Of a DNA stretch of 64,000 bases, positions 22,938 through 34,132 are shown piece by piece. Position 1 is the first letter of the stretch. The number at the start of each line of letters is the position of its first letter. This DNA is from Phoronis australis. Lineage: Eukaryota > Phoronida > Phoronidae. Location: contig NMRA01000136.1 of NCBI GenBank assembly GCA_002633005.1, positions 299,657-363,656 on the forward strand, written 5' to 3'. Both the position numbers and the translations under genes were made by a program. The notes under the pieces are model-generated. The model made no database searches, was not told the DNA's origin, and saw only the letters and a program-made list of their open reading frames with translations.

Positions 22938-25007
22938 ATGGCGATAGCTGCTAAAGCTCCGCACAGTATTCTCAGAGACTTGGAATGCGATATATGTTTA
23001 CAAATTCAGACAACGCCTCGTCAGCTGCCGTGTTCTCACACATTATGTGAAAACTGCATTCAAATCATCATTGACAAACAGCTTGAGGTGAAAAACGACA
23101 CATTTACTTGTACGCGATGCACTCGTGTCATCCCCATTCCAGAACACGGTGCATCTGAATTCCCTTTGAAAATGACCGATAGGACCTCCGAGTCGGGCAA
23201 TGTTTTTTGTCACGTCTGTGGTCTCAAGGGTGCCGAGGTAGAGGCGGAATCGATATGCGTTCAATGCGACCATGATTTGTGCAAAAAGTGTTCGGATATT
23301 CACCGCGAGACTGGAATAACTTTTGATCACGAGGTGGTGAATTTGAGGGAAGCCGTGGCCGGACAACATTTCGAGACATTCCGTCGGCATCAACAGTCTT
23401 ATTGTCCAAATCATCCCGAAAAGTTAATCGAACTATACTGTAACGATTGTGAAATACCCGTGTGTGTGACATGCTTGCCGCTTCGTCACTCTCAGCACAA
23501 ACTGGTAAGTCTAGAAGAGGTAGCTTCGTATAAAATCAGTGTCGTTCAATCTTTGATTCCCAAGTGGGAGGACGCGGTTGGTTATGTTCAACTTTTGTCA
23601 GACGAAACGAAGTTCACTTTGGATAATCTCAGTCCGACCACGTTGGAGAATATGATTAAGAGAGTGAGTAACATTTTTGACGACCATCAGCAGAAAATCG
23701 TTGCCGCAGTACAAACTAAGAAAGAAGAGTCGATAACCAAACTAAAGGAGCAGTTCACCTCAGCCAGAAACGAGGCACAGGCAGCTTATGAGGACGTCGA
23801 ACGGAGAAAAGAAATTCTTGCAAGTACTTTGGAATCCGCCAAAAGGCTCACAGAAAACACTCATGCTGCAGAAACGACTCTGGAATTCCCTGCACTGAAG
23901 GAAAAGCTTGAATCTCTAGACATTGGTCTCCTACAAACTTCAGTCGACAAAACCACCTTTATATTTCCTCCATCTGAACTACCAATGCCTGACCTGTCAT
24001 TCAACGTAAGAGTTAAAAGAGATTCACACTACAGATCACCAGATTTCTGGCAACTTCAAATTTTATCCGAATCACAGGCATCCGGTTGCCATGTCCTGGA
24101 AGAGGGCAGCCAAAGAGAGGAAGGAAAACTAGAGGAAGAAGGAAAAGAAGTGGAAGAAGACGAACAAGAAGAAGAAGAAGAAGAAGACGAAGAAGAAAAA
24201 CAACCGATTCTCATCAGGAAATTCAGTAGTCGCCTTCAAGGAGAAAGTGTTTCCGGGTGTTTGGGGTTGTCTCTTGGTGTAAATGAGTATTTGGTTGCAG
24301 ACAGGGCGAATAAGTGTGTGAAAGTATTTGACGTAAACACCACGAGCTTCAAAGTTGCTTTACGGGACAAATTGCAGAACCCACGGGATGTTACCAGCAA
24401 CAAAAAAGGTGAGATTTTTGTCACCGACTGTACCATTCATGGGGTTTTAAAATATGAAGCCGAGACGGGACACTTATTGAAAGACTATCCGGGTATGTTC
24501 AAAGACTGGGCTTGTCTAACATGTTCGGAAGACCATCTCATAATTTCCGATACACTTGGCGGACGTGTGCTTTTCACAACCTTTGACTGTGATCCTTGTC
24601 ACCAAATCGACACCGATTCCTTAAAAATAGACAATTTCAAGCCGCGATACATTTGCATAGACCATACTACCGGTCATTTGGTGACACGCCTGTATCATCC
24701 CAGCGATAAATGGTATAGGATCGACTGCATAAATTCGCCAGTGAAAATAGTAAACACCTACCGTGATAAGTTGGATGATCCGTATGGTGTTTGTGTAGAC
24801 GACTTGGGCAACATACTCGTTGCTGACCGAGACAACCACCAAGTGATTCTACATAACGGAACGGGAGTGCGCGTGCTTCTCTCACACGAACATGTTGAAT
24901 TTCCTACTGGCTTATGCATCCCGGGTCCTGGGCTTGTGTCCGTTGTGGAATATAGTTCTGGGGAGGTGAAGACCTTTCAGTACATGGACGCAAAAGGCGG
25001 AAAGTAA
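22938..25007 (+). CDS. Intact TRIM protein, RING/B-box1/B-box2/coiled coil/NHL-type propeller
   Basis: A single uninterrupted frame encodes 689 residues. The C3HC4 RING has ligands C17, C20, C32, H34, C37, C40, C58 and C61. B-box1 spans about 91-135. B-box2 has C156, H159, C168, C171, C176, C179, H184 and H187. A coiled coil covers roughly 195-320 (LKEQFTSARNEAQAAYEDVE region). A strongly acidic Glu/Asp-rich linker lies near 395-430. The last 250 residues hold degenerate NHL-type repeats such as LGNILVADRDNHQVILHN and KGEIFVTDCTIHGVLKYE. Proteins of this layout (TRIM2/3/56/71-like) are RING E3 ubiquitin ligases that bind protein or RNA targets through the propeller. Such genes are greatly expanded in amphioxus and hemichordates, often linked to innate immunity. 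The lack of introns suggests retroposition or a lineage-specific intronless clade. The start is chosen for its context and because it equals the start of the paralogue at 12531. Confidence 0.93.
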   Translation: MAIAAKAPHSILRDLECDICLQIQTTPRQLPCSHTLCENCIQIIIDKQLEVKNDTFTCTRCTRVIPIPEHGASEFPLKMTDRTSESGNVFCHVCGLKGAEVEAESICVQCDHDLCKKCSDIHRETGITFDHEVVNLREAVAGQHFETFRRHQQSYCPNHPEKLIELYCNDCEIPVCVTCLPLRHSQHKLVSLEEVASYKISVVQSLIPKWEDAVGYVQLLSDETKFTLDNLSPTTLENMIKRVSNIFDDHQQKIVAAVQTKKEESITKLKEQFTSARNEAQAAYEDVERRKEILASTLESAKRLTENTHAAETTLEFPALKEKLESLDIGLLQTSVDKTTFIFPPSELPMPDLSFNVRVKRDSHYRSPDFWQLQILSESQASGCHVLEEGSQREEGKLEEEGKEVEEDEQEEEEEEDEEEKQPILIRKFSSRLQGESVSGCLGLSLGVNEYLVADRANKCVKVFDVNTTSFKVALRDKLQNPRDVTSNKKGEIFVTDCTIHGVLKYEAETGHLLKDYPGMFKDWACLTCSEDHLIISDTLGGRVLFTTFDCDPCHQIDTDSLKIDNFKPRYICIDHTTGHLVTRLYHPSDKWYRIDCINSPVKIVNTYRDKLDDPYGVCVDDLGNILVADRDNHQVILHNGTGVRVLLSHEHVEFPTGLCIPGPGLVSVVEYSSGEVKTFQYMDAKGGK

Positions 25008-25439
25008 AACGTCTTGAGTCCTTTTTGTCGATCTAGTTATTGCAGCGTTGGCGATATTCGTGTACGAAAAAGTCATGCATTGCAGCAATAGAAGTGTTAT
25101 TGATTGTAAAAAAACTTTGACGAGAGCGAAACCTAATATAGCATTAGTCTTAATTAGTTCTTTTTGTTGGCGAACACTGTACTCCGCGCGACACCTTCTG
25201 GAGTGTTACCGCCAGCCTTATGGTCTGTATTCACTGATTTGTATATTGCTGATTCAAAGTTTAGCGTATACCTAATTATCTTGTATAAACTCAAAAAAAA
25301 ATTCATAGCTATTGTGACTACAGTTAATGTACATTTGCTTTAAAAATAATATATTAATCATATTCACATACATTAGTATCGAATACTCCTACATCGAAAA
25401 ACCCAGTCACAAAATGACTCATAATGACGGCGTCTGGGT

Positions 25440-25981
25440 GTGATGCATAGGTACTTTCACGGTAATGTACCGACTTATCTATCTCATAATCTCGTACTTG
25501 TTCGAAATAGCCACCAGATTAGGACAAGATTTTCTGCCTCAAACAATTTGGTTTTGCCCAGACACAGAACATCGTTTTATTCTAAGTCCTTCTTTATTCA
25601 GACCATTAAACAGTGGAACAGTTTGCCTAATAATCTTAAGGATGCTGATTGTTATGATAATTTCAGACACCACCTCATCAGTTACCTGTGGTCGTCATAG
25701 ATGACCCTCCTTCTTGTCTTTCCAGTATATTTACCAAAAATTTTATTATTTATTTATTTATTTATCTTTAATTCAATTTGTTCTATCCAATTTGTAAATA
25801 CTAGTTTATTTTATTTAATGTATCTTATTGTATCTTAATTTAATCTGTTTATCTAACTTAATTTAATTAATTTAATTTCTTGCTGCAGAGGACCAAGCTG
25901 GATATTAGCCTTTGGCTAAAGCATGTTTTACATTTATTGTATTTTTATCCTCTTCAAATAAAGTTTATTATTAATGACAGA
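25440..25981 (+). mobile_element. LINE 3' end: reverse transcriptase tail plus 3' UTR
   Basis: The frame 25440-25700 encodes HRYFHGNVPTYLSHN, LVLPRHRTSFYSKSFF and IKQWNSLPNNLKDADCYDNF, the standard C-terminal tail of CR1/L2-like non-LTR reverse transcriptases. It is followed by an ATTT-rich tract, a phrase like ATTAGCCTTTGGCTAA typical of CR1/L2 3' UTRs, and AATAAA at 25957-25962. The copy is strongly 5' truncated. Confidence 0.72.
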
Positions 25982-26734
25982 GTCAATATTACGATGCTCG
26001 GAAGTCGTGACCAACGAAACATCCACGCGCGTGTTTCGGCTTACTTTGTCGATAAGCCAGATGTCCAGATTGCTTCTCATATTCAGGTAGCATAGATCCA
26101 ATTTCAAGTGTCAAATTCGGAACACGTTGCAATCGTAACGGCACTATGGCTAAGTATCGGCTACCCCGCGCACTACGTCGTCTGATTCACTGCGCAATGA
26201 AGAAACTTACTTCATTTTTAAAGAAAAATGGAATCCGAGTGACGATGAAATAACAGAAACTGCTGGTAAGATGTGAATTTAAATAGAAACCTTAGTGAAT
26301 CACTCAGAAACTTATAATTTTTTCTTTGTCAAACCTTAATGCCAACACAAAAAAACGGATTTGGTCTTTTGGGCAATTGAAGACTATTTTAAATACAACA
26401 CAGGCCCGTAGGAAGGTAAAAATTATTGGGGGGGGGGGGGNCACCGACCCTGGTCGATACGTAACTTCTAATTTCGAAACCACTGCGTTGCACTGGGGTG
26501 TATATATCAACGCTGTAAAATGAACTACTGCAACCACTAGGTATGTTTTGAATTATATGAAAAAATATGTCTACTAATAATAAGGTGTGTAACAGATGCT
26601 GTACTTTTAGAGTTAATTTTTTGTTAAGATTGACTGGAAAATTTTGGAGCAACATACATGCCGCTCATACGATTACTCTTGCTGAACAGTAAGAATGAAG
26701 GTGTGAAATAATTATAAATGTTTTTATTTACTCT
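25982..26734. other. Intergenic with a poly-G tract and single-base gap
   Basis: A G homopolymer at about 26429-26440 ends in one N (26441), so its length is unresolved. It sits in GCCCGTAGGAAGG...CACCGACC text that resembles the G-rich repeat end at about 32250-32320. No gene is recognised. Confidence 0.45.
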
Positions 26735-27088
26735 TCAACATAAATTAGTGGACGTTGCCGTGCTGCACACAGGAACTCGGGCTGCAGCTAAGTCTAACGT
26801 GGTAAAAACCCCTTGTGCCTTTCGCATTTCACTTCCTCGTACAAAATCGTTTTCCACATCCACCAAATTTAGCTTATCGCACATGTCTTTGTGAACATGG
26901 AGCAACATTAAATGGTTCAACCTCCCCTGTCCCATTGTGGAACGTAAATATGACTTAACACGCCTAAGAGCACTAAATGCTCGTTCGCTACTGGCATTTG
27001 TTGCAGGCATCACTAACAGCAAGTTTGCTAGTTTAATTACATTTTCGATCAAGTGTTTTTGACCGGCTGATAATTTCTGCAAATGCAC
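26735..27088 (-). mobile_element. hAT transposase C-terminal dimerisation domain (ZMYM1-like)
   Basis: The frame encodes LLLVMPATNASSERAFSALR and RVKSYLRSTMGQGRLNHLML, the diagnostic C-terminal dimerisation segment of hAT transposases and of host proteins derived from them (ZMYM1-like). It ends after GSEMRKAQGVF. It is the last part of the transposase whose earlier parts lie at 27095-29041 on the same strand. Confidence 0.82.
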
Positions 27089-27094
27089 GAGACA

Positions 27095-27311
27095 ATGTTA
27101 CCTCTTGACTACCATCCTGTGCATAATTGGCCCCAAACGTAGCCAGGTGACAGCGCAGTGTTGAATCAAAATCATCTTCATAAAAACTGATAACATCTTT
27201 GTGAGTGTTTGGCAAGTCAAGAGGAGTTACATCTTTTAAAAGTGCTTTATTGAGAGACGTGAAACATTTCTCATTGACATTTTCACAGTTCTTCTGTTTC
27301 AGTTCTAAAAA
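27095..27311 (-). pseudogene. hAT transposase, region before the C-terminal domain (frameshifted)
   Basis: The frame encodes LKQKNCENVNEKCFTSLNKA, then FYEDDFDSTLRCHLATFG, which fits the segment upstream of the dimerisation domain. Near 27085-27105 the frame changes: HLQKLSAGQ continues in another frame, whose upstream codons include TAA. This is a one-base-type indel. TTTTTAG before 27311 could be a splice acceptor, paired with GTAAGA near 27594, but the phases I tried give a stop at that junction. Confidence 0.6.
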
Positions 27312-27593
27312 TAAAAAACAAAATGCATAGCAAACCTCACAGATACAGACAAAATGCAAATTCGGAAATACCAAATACGAAAGTACCATGAAAAATACCT
27401 CAATACTGCCGCTCCCTGGCTCTCCTCACTGGCGCCAAATATGCACTGCCACAATATAAGTAAATCGAGTCAGCGCACAATACTTATACTGAAATGAGGG
27501 TCAGGTCATATGCAAATTACATTCAGTCCATTCAGTCATGAATATACACGTGACCATGAGCCACCCGGAGCAAACAAACGTGAAGTATCTTAC

Positions 27594-28193
27594 AATCTTG
27601 GTATTCATTTTCAAAGTTTTCCCCTTTTGCCGCCTTGAGTATCAGCTCCTCACACTGCATATAAATTTTGTAATCTTCTTGATCAAACCTGTCCCGTATT
27701 GATGCAATGATATTGTCAAGAGCTTCAAAATAAATTCTTCTATAATAATCTTCTGGACTCGAAGAAAACTCCGGAGGCGCATTTCCTGTTTCGTATCTAG
27801 CGGGTTTTCTATTGCGTCTAGGGAGACCAGGATCTTTGACGTGATGATCCTTTGCACAAGCTAGGACTTCATCCCAGAAGTTTTTAAATTCTCTGTCGTT
27901 TCTCATCCGTTCTAATGTAGTAAGGGTCATTTTGGCAATCTTTTGAGCCTCAGCCGCGGACATCTGAACGCTTTGTAAAGTTGTACTCAGATTGTCAGCA
28001 TGCACCAACAGGCGCTCTGAAAGTACTAAACCGTAAAAGAAACTAAACTGTGTCATGTGAGACTGAATTCCACGTATCCGCGCTTTCATTTCTGAATCAT
28101 TGCAATTTTGGACTCCCCAGGACCAGAGTTCCTGTAAACAATCATAGTTACCTATCACACGATTCAGAGCGTCAGCCTTCACGGTCCATCTCG
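27594..28193 (-). mobile_element. hAT transposase central catalytic region (ZMYM1-like)
   Basis: The frame begins at the assembly gap with RWTVKADALNRVIGNYDCLQ and continues with ARIRGIQSHMTQFSFFYGLV, LPRRNRKPARYETG and PEDYYRRIYFEALDNIIASI. This is the well-conserved central part of ZMYM1-type (TTF/DUF4371-class) hAT transposases. The open frame is intact for about 200 residues, so this copy is fairly young or under selection. Confidence 0.8.
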
Positions 28194-28355
28194 NNNNNNN
28201 NNNNNNNNNNNNNNNNNNNNNNNNNNNNNNNNNNNNNNNNNNNNNNNNNNNNNNNNNNNNNNNNNNNNNNNNNNNNNNNNNNNNNNNNNNNNNNNNNNNN
28301 NNNNNNNNNNNNNNNNNNNNNNNNNNNNNNNNNNNNNNNNNNNNNNNNNNNNNNN
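28194..28355. other. Assembly gap (162 N)
   Basis: There are 162 unknown bases inside the hAT coding region. Related transposases carry about 300 residues between the TTF finger and the RW motif, so the gap or a deletion hides far more protein than its nominal 54 codons. Confidence 0.95.
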
Positions 28356-29041
28356 TAACCGGTAACAACAAATGATAGCTCTTGTTTTGCTGAAGACAGC
28401 AGACCCATGTGGTAAGCTTTTGCACATATGTGACACAACACCTTATCTTCCCCCTCAATATAATGCAGCCACGGCCATGAGATAAACCACTGTTTTTGAA
28501 ATTGACGATTATTCTTGCCAAAAGGTCGTTTTGGAAAGACGTGACTTGAAGGTTGGTGTGGATGCTCGGGAATGTCGTGTAAACCACGTTTTTCTTGCAT
28601 GGTGTGAGCCGACTGAGAAGAACTGTTTTGGTGAGTGTGAGAGTTTTCACTTGGTGCTGAAGAGCTACAATAAAGCTCCTGTGACTGGCTCGATGGTTCT
28701 AAATTCGTAGTACCAGATTTGTGAGTCCCAGCGTTCACCACAAGTGGCTCTGTGTGCAATGTGGCTTCTTCAGAAGTGCTGTTTGCTAACTGCGTAGGAC
28801 AGCTACTGTGGAACACCAGGACGTCCCATAGTTCTGTGTTTAACGTTAAAGAGTTACTTTTGAAATTCCAAGCAGAAGCACATCCAGGTTTAGTACGTAA
28901 TGCGCCGCCTATTAAGTGAGTTTCGAGCGTGAGTGAGTTACTGGTTACAGGTAGGGATTTTACCTTAAAGAAGGCACCTATTTTTCTTTGGTGGAAGCGT
29001 GCTGCTTCTTTGCTCTTGAACACTCCTAGGAATCGTCGCAA
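28356..29041 (-). mobile_element. TTF-type zinc finger N-terminal part of a hAT transposase
   Basis: The frame reads through FPKRPFGKNNRQFQKQWFIS and WPWLHYIEGEDKVLCHICAK up to the gap. The pattern W-x-W-L-x-Y-x(5)-V-x-C-x-x-C is the TTF-type finger of ZMYM1/ZMYM6-like hAT proteins, used for DNA binding. The first 150 residues are Ser/Thr/His-rich linker with no recognised domain. There is no ATG at the upstream end. The frame overlaps the end of the vertnin-like ORF by a few bases and is separated from it by one base in an A-rich run. Confidence 0.7.
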
Positions 29042-29567
29042 AATCTTTTTTTATTCATTTGACACTCAGGTACAGGGCGTGTGTTTTTTATTCTAACTGC
29101 TACGACATGATTTGGTTCAAAAATCGCGCCGGGTCGGTTGTCAAGATTTCCATCTCTAGACCACAAGAAAATCGCATATTTGTTGCATGAAGCATTTCCT
29201 AATACACGTGGCAAGATCTCCCCATGAAGGGAATGAACACTTTTTTCTACGTCGGGATATACACTTGTTACTGGCATTTTCAATACAGACGACAGACCCA
29301 TGACAGCCATTAAATCACTCCAATTCCCATCGTGGCACAGATGCTTTGCCTCTCTTACAATGGCTGCTTCATTATCATCGTTTTCAGTGTCTCCAAGACC
29401 GTCCTCCTGAGACATTTCCACAGTGAATAATGTTTGAAAATCCGAAGATACAGAGTTTTCTTTCTGAGTAGCAGCAATAACGTGTGGGTGCCTTGCATGA
29501 AAGTCAGAGTGAATGAAGAGCTCGGCTGCAGTCAGCAGCCTTAATGTCACGTGGAGGGATTCGTCAC
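29026..29567 (-). CDS. Vertnin-like (OTU-like) domain exon
   Basis: The frame encodes DESLHVTLRLLTAAELFIHS, then AREAKHLCHDGNWSDLMAVM-like text (REAKHLCHDGNWSDLMAVMG), LSSVLKMPVTSVYPDVEKSV and RDGNLDNRPGAIFEPNHVVA. These match, in order, the conserved blocks I know from vertnin and related invertebrate proteins (xLRxAxELFxHxxFYAxHP, GLSSVLxxxIxSVYPxV, SRxGxxxxxGxxFxPNHF), which have a predicted OTU-like fold. An acceptor TTTATAG precedes 29567 in phase 1, so an upstream exon is expected. The stop TAG at 29026-29028 falls just before the hAT-type frame. It could be a host gene, or an accessory domain of the neighbouring transposon. The family call is from memory of motifs, not a search. Confidence 0.62.
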
Positions 29568-31446
29568 CTATAAACAGAACTGCAAGGCTGTATCAAGAGA
29601 TTACTTGCCTTTATAAAACAAGGCCATGCGATACTTTAGATAGGTTTTGAAATTCTGTGTAATGACAAGAAATTCGTAAATGGGCCTTATTCCAGGAATG
29701 AGTTTATAGATATAATTTCGACTTTCCGAAATGGCACTTTTAGTGAATGCCAATGGATTTTTTCCCATTTCACGTCCCCAACTTCATGGCAAATGCCCAA
29801 AATGCGCTCATACACAGAACAAAGTACGGGATGATAGTTGTTTCAAAGGGACAAGCCACATACATGTAACCGCCGTCGCGAACCTAACATTACTATTTGC
29901 ACAATTTCAGGTTAGTTTTCTGTTAAGGAAACCGGAAACTTGTCGCAATTTTTTATAATATAAGTTTTGCATTTTGTGCTTTTAAAGTTATGTAGAACCT
30001 AATAAGAGTTCCATTTTTTTCCAAATTCAAAAATGTATTGAATTTGCATCGAACTTTCAAATTCCGATACACTGTTCTCAACACGCTGTTAGGAATTTTT
30101 CTTAAAATGTTCGACCTTTGCATGAGGGCTAATCAAAATAGTGCTTCAGATTTTTATGAAAACGTTTTAAAGTTGCCTAAAACGAAAACGAAACGATATT
30201 TTAGAAAATTGTAACAGCGTTTTTGAGATTTTATTTTAAACAATTATACTACACGAAATTTGCGCATGCTATTGACGCCGCTGTTTTGTTTGATTAACAG
30301 AATGTACCTTATTAATTTGCTAAATTTTCCTATAAGTTAATGTCAAGCAACCTATTTAGTTGCGGACTGGTATGAAATCAAAAATTAAATTCTACGGAAT
30401 TACTACTTTCCAAACATATACTTTTGCTGGGCTAAGTTGTATACAATTTAGTATATTATGTATTTGGCTAAATATACAGGCATGACGAGAAGGTGCTACA
30501 TAACCTTAGTAAGGCGCGATGTGTTAATGTAAAAACTAATTTTGTATTTTTAGGCTGTTGTGATAATCGTAGTTTCTGTTAAACACGCACTCGGCTAATG
30601 GGCGTCATTTTGCTTCTCCAAATTGAACTTTGGTTCATTTGACATTTAGTAGTACAGCAAAGCCTATAACATATTTTTTAACGTACATGTATTTCTTTTA
30701 CTTTTTGGGTATGAAAGAAGGAATTCTGTGTTTCATATTCTTATGTTTCACTGAGCTACTACTCGCGTTTCATAAGAAAGTGAAATACGTTTCTGATTTC
30801 CCGTTATAATGCGACACTAAAGTAGTTCACAAATTCTATTTTGTCATTGTACTACAGCCACTGTTGAATGCTATCCGGAAATATGGTGAACAAACAAAAG
30901 TTGAGACCAAAATGCAAAAGGTGCACGTGTATTATCACCGTGGTCAAATCAATAACTGCTTCCTGTGCAAACGATCAAATCTACGGTCTTCCAGCATAGG
31001 AGTTGAGTGAACGTAGTTAATGTTAAATGCATGCACTTTATGCATGAATACCACAGTTGAAGAAAATAGTCTGCACTATAGATAAACTGTGAGTCGTTGA
31101 CCCCTTTTTCAATTTTTCACTCCCAGTTCTTTGGAAATTTCATTGAAAATATTTAAACTCTTTAATTTTAGAGAATGAGCGTTAATACTATAAGTTTTTC
31201 GTCATTATACAAGTTATTGTCACACAAGTTAAGATATATCTCTATTCATCACCATTTAAAACAGGGTACACGTTTGAATTAGCCGATACCTCAAAACCCA
31301 GGCATTTTCTACCATGATAGCCAATGACTTCTATTTTAGCAACGGGTAATTCATTACATTTCTAGATAGACCGCGTGATTTGTCGTTTACATTCAGCAAA
31401 AACACGATCAGAAAAAAACACTATGAGCCAAAATCGATTCTTAATA
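29568..31446. other. Intergenic, upstream of the vertnin-like exon
   Basis: AT-rich, with no recognisable coding sequence. Any first exon of the vertnin-like gene should lie here on the minus strand, but I could not identify it. Confidence 0.4.
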
Positions 31447-31583
31447 CATGGGCGGCGCACTATAGGGGGCTGAGAGGCTATCACCCCCCTTAAATCAGTG
31501 GTGCACCGTCCGCGGGCGTAAGCGGCGCACCTGATAGGGGGCTGAGGGAATATAGCTCCCCACTAAATGCTGCGCCGCCCATG
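31447..31583. mobile_element. 137-bp inverted-repeat element with 5-bp target duplication
   Basis: The ends are perfect 13-base inverted repeats, CATGGGCGGCGCA at the left and TGCGCCGCCCATG at the right. The flanks are TAATA on both sides, a clean 5-bp duplication (a TA duplication alone would also fit). The interior is itself GC-rich and partly repeated (AGGGGGCTGAG occurs twice). Related copies are at 46540-46668 and, in part, 19668-19722. Confidence 0.72.
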
Positions 31584-34132
31584 TAATATCGACTAAAGTA
31601 AAAGTCAAAAATCTATTACGAAAAATATAAAGTTATACCAGTTATGCAAAGAGAAGCGGCTTGAAATAAACAGTTGCCGTACCCAGATGTGCGAATGGGT
31701 TCGTGTATTGACTGGTGAGATTCGGGAATTATGCATTTTGCGAACTCGTCGATCAGAGCATTTTCCAACAAACTAGATGTAGAAAGAGGGGGGCTTGTGT
31801 TACAAGGTTACTGTATGTGTCGTATAGACTTCCAGCTTTCTGCGAGTCGTATCCAATCGACGCCACGAGTTCTCCAAGGCCCTGTAAAATACAGAATTTG
31901 TGACCACTGATCGAAATTTACTCCAGTTTCCTGCTATAACGTGCATGCGACAATCACAATGAATAATGCACTGAACACCAAAGTTCAAGCTTAGAACTGC
32001 ACGCGCTACTGCTAGATATAATGTAACACTTACCGGACACACGTGAGGTCTTCACTTTGCCGACGACGCCAAACATCAACTTGAAGTCTTGTTCTGCAGT
32101 CTTGGGAAACGATTCTTTGGCGAAATAAAAGCTGCCTGATCCACACGTTTTTATGGTGTTTTTCTGATAACTAAGTCAGATTCTTCAATTTCGTTATAAG
32201 TCTGAGAAAACTGTACTTCAAATCAAAATACAATGTTGCAGAAGCTTCTACGCTGAAAATTTTGGGGGGGGGGGCACGGGCCCCCCCGGCCCCCCCGCTT
32301 CCTACGGCCCTGCTGAACAAATTTGTTACGAACTGATTGCAAAAAGTATAAAAAGTGCAATAAGCATTACAAAACGAAGCAGGTTTCGCGCGCAAACGCT
32401 GTGGACCACAAACAAGTAGGTCTCTTAGGTCGTGAGTTCGTGTCTGTGATAATTGCAGTTTTTCAAGTTTGACACGTTCTCCGTGTTTTTGTTTTTTTTT
32501 TCTTTGATGATACTTCAGGAATCAAGGAAAATGCTTGATTGCTAGAGGAAAAACAGAAAAATTTTCCTGACGGTAGGGGGACAAACCGCCCCCTCCCGAC
32601 CTCCCCCCATCCGATGCTATGCGCATCTGCAATTGTGCTTTGCGCAAATGTTTACAGACAAAATTTTGGCCCCCCCTTGTGATATCCTAGAGCCGCCACA
32701 GTGACATCGTCGTTAGAACAATTTACGAACTTCGAACAATTTCGTAAGACACCAAATCCGCGCTTGTGACGATAACCCGGGGATGATAATTTCTTCTATC
32801 ATTCAATCATACCTTTCTGTCACTAAATCGGTTACGAAACTTTTCAATAGCCGACAAATTATCAAAGTCCTACCGCCGTCAACTTTCCATCATCAGTGTT
32901 TTCTTCTTGTTAAGATGGCGCTCAAAGGTAATTTATCCCGCTGAGTTGCGTAATGAACACACGCCAGTCGGTAAAGGCGGTCGCTCTGGAAGTCTGCTTC
33001 GTGACTGGAGCATCCCAAAAACGCATGTCAATAAGCTAAGGAACGTTCACCAATATTATGACGTTAGAATACAAATTTACTGTAATAAAATTAAATGCAC
33101 AACATTGACGTTGTCAGCGTTACAAATTCGTGCAATAACGCTTCAGGCAGACAGAAGACTTCAAGTAATGTGCAAGAAACAGCTTGACACCCCTACTACT
33201 AGAATGCGCGAACCCAAACATTTGCTGGCCAATGATTTAAATAATCCCACTTTTCGAAAGTGATACAGTATTCAACAAAAGTGTGAGTGTGATTGTGTGA
33301 TTGAGGGTTGGACTTCGAAGAGGAACGAACATCTCATTTTGTAAGTTTTGTCACATTCTTGAGAATTTCTTAGATATTTGATGAGTTTCTGATCGAACCC
33401 CGACACTTTCAGGGAGAAAATAGTTTTAACTATTGTTCATATACCGTGGCGACCAGTGGCAGTGGCAGTGACAGGGTCAGTATTTCTTGGGCCCGGGATC
33501 TGTTTTTCCATGTTCTTGGACGGTTGTGGACTTGGAATACAAGTAGGTTGGACCTGGGATCAGGTCTCCAAAATGGACCTTAATTGTCAGATGGCGGATT
33601 CTGACTTACCGCATTCGTCATAAATCATCCGACCTTTGAAGACTGTTACCGGTAATGCTAATATTGATTTTTAACGCAGTCAAAATTAAAGGGCAGAAGC
33701 AAACTGGAAATAGTCATAATGCAGCGCCATTTCAAAAATGCATAGTGCCATGAGATTACTGGGGACTGGATGTTCGATTACACATATTTTTCACGGGGGC
33801 ATAGCGAGCGGACCCATTTTGCTGGGAGCTTCCCTGAAGAAATCACCAATTAATTTGTTGGTCCTAACCATTGTTGCGTAAAAACTAACTCTCAGGGCAG
33901 TCGTCTTTTGCAGGCTATAGAATCTAGAGTGTTATTCATATCTGAAGAAGATGGAAAAATGATCTGTATTCACCCACTGACTGGGTTCAGTCAGGTGCTT
34001 GAATTCATATCAGTAGGGACCACTGGGTAGTTTTCACAGACCTGGAAAATACTTGAATTAAGAAATTATTTAATAATACAAAATAAAAGTCCTTAATTTT
34101 TCATCATGATTCAAAAGCAAAATTAAAACTGA
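31584..34132. other. Intergenic with G/C homopolymer repeat end
   Basis: At about 32261-32312 a run of G, CACGGG, and runs of C lead into CTTCCTACGGCCCTG, a foldback-prone GC-rich repeat end like that at 26405-26455. Near 32908 the phrase AAGATGGCGCT matches a YY1-type site and precedes an AAAG/GTAATT possible donor. I do not have enough to call a promoter. No gene is recognised. Confidence 0.4.

Noticed and set aside
32907-32925. ATGGCGCTCAAAG/GTAATT as the first coding exon of the PHYHIP-like gene
   Set aside because: The donor leaves phase 1, whereas the exon at 36579 needs phase 0. Joining them gives an early stop.
32907-33263. 118-codon plus-strand open frame
   Set aside because: No family recognised, and it starts inside a YY1-like motif context rather than at a supported gene start.
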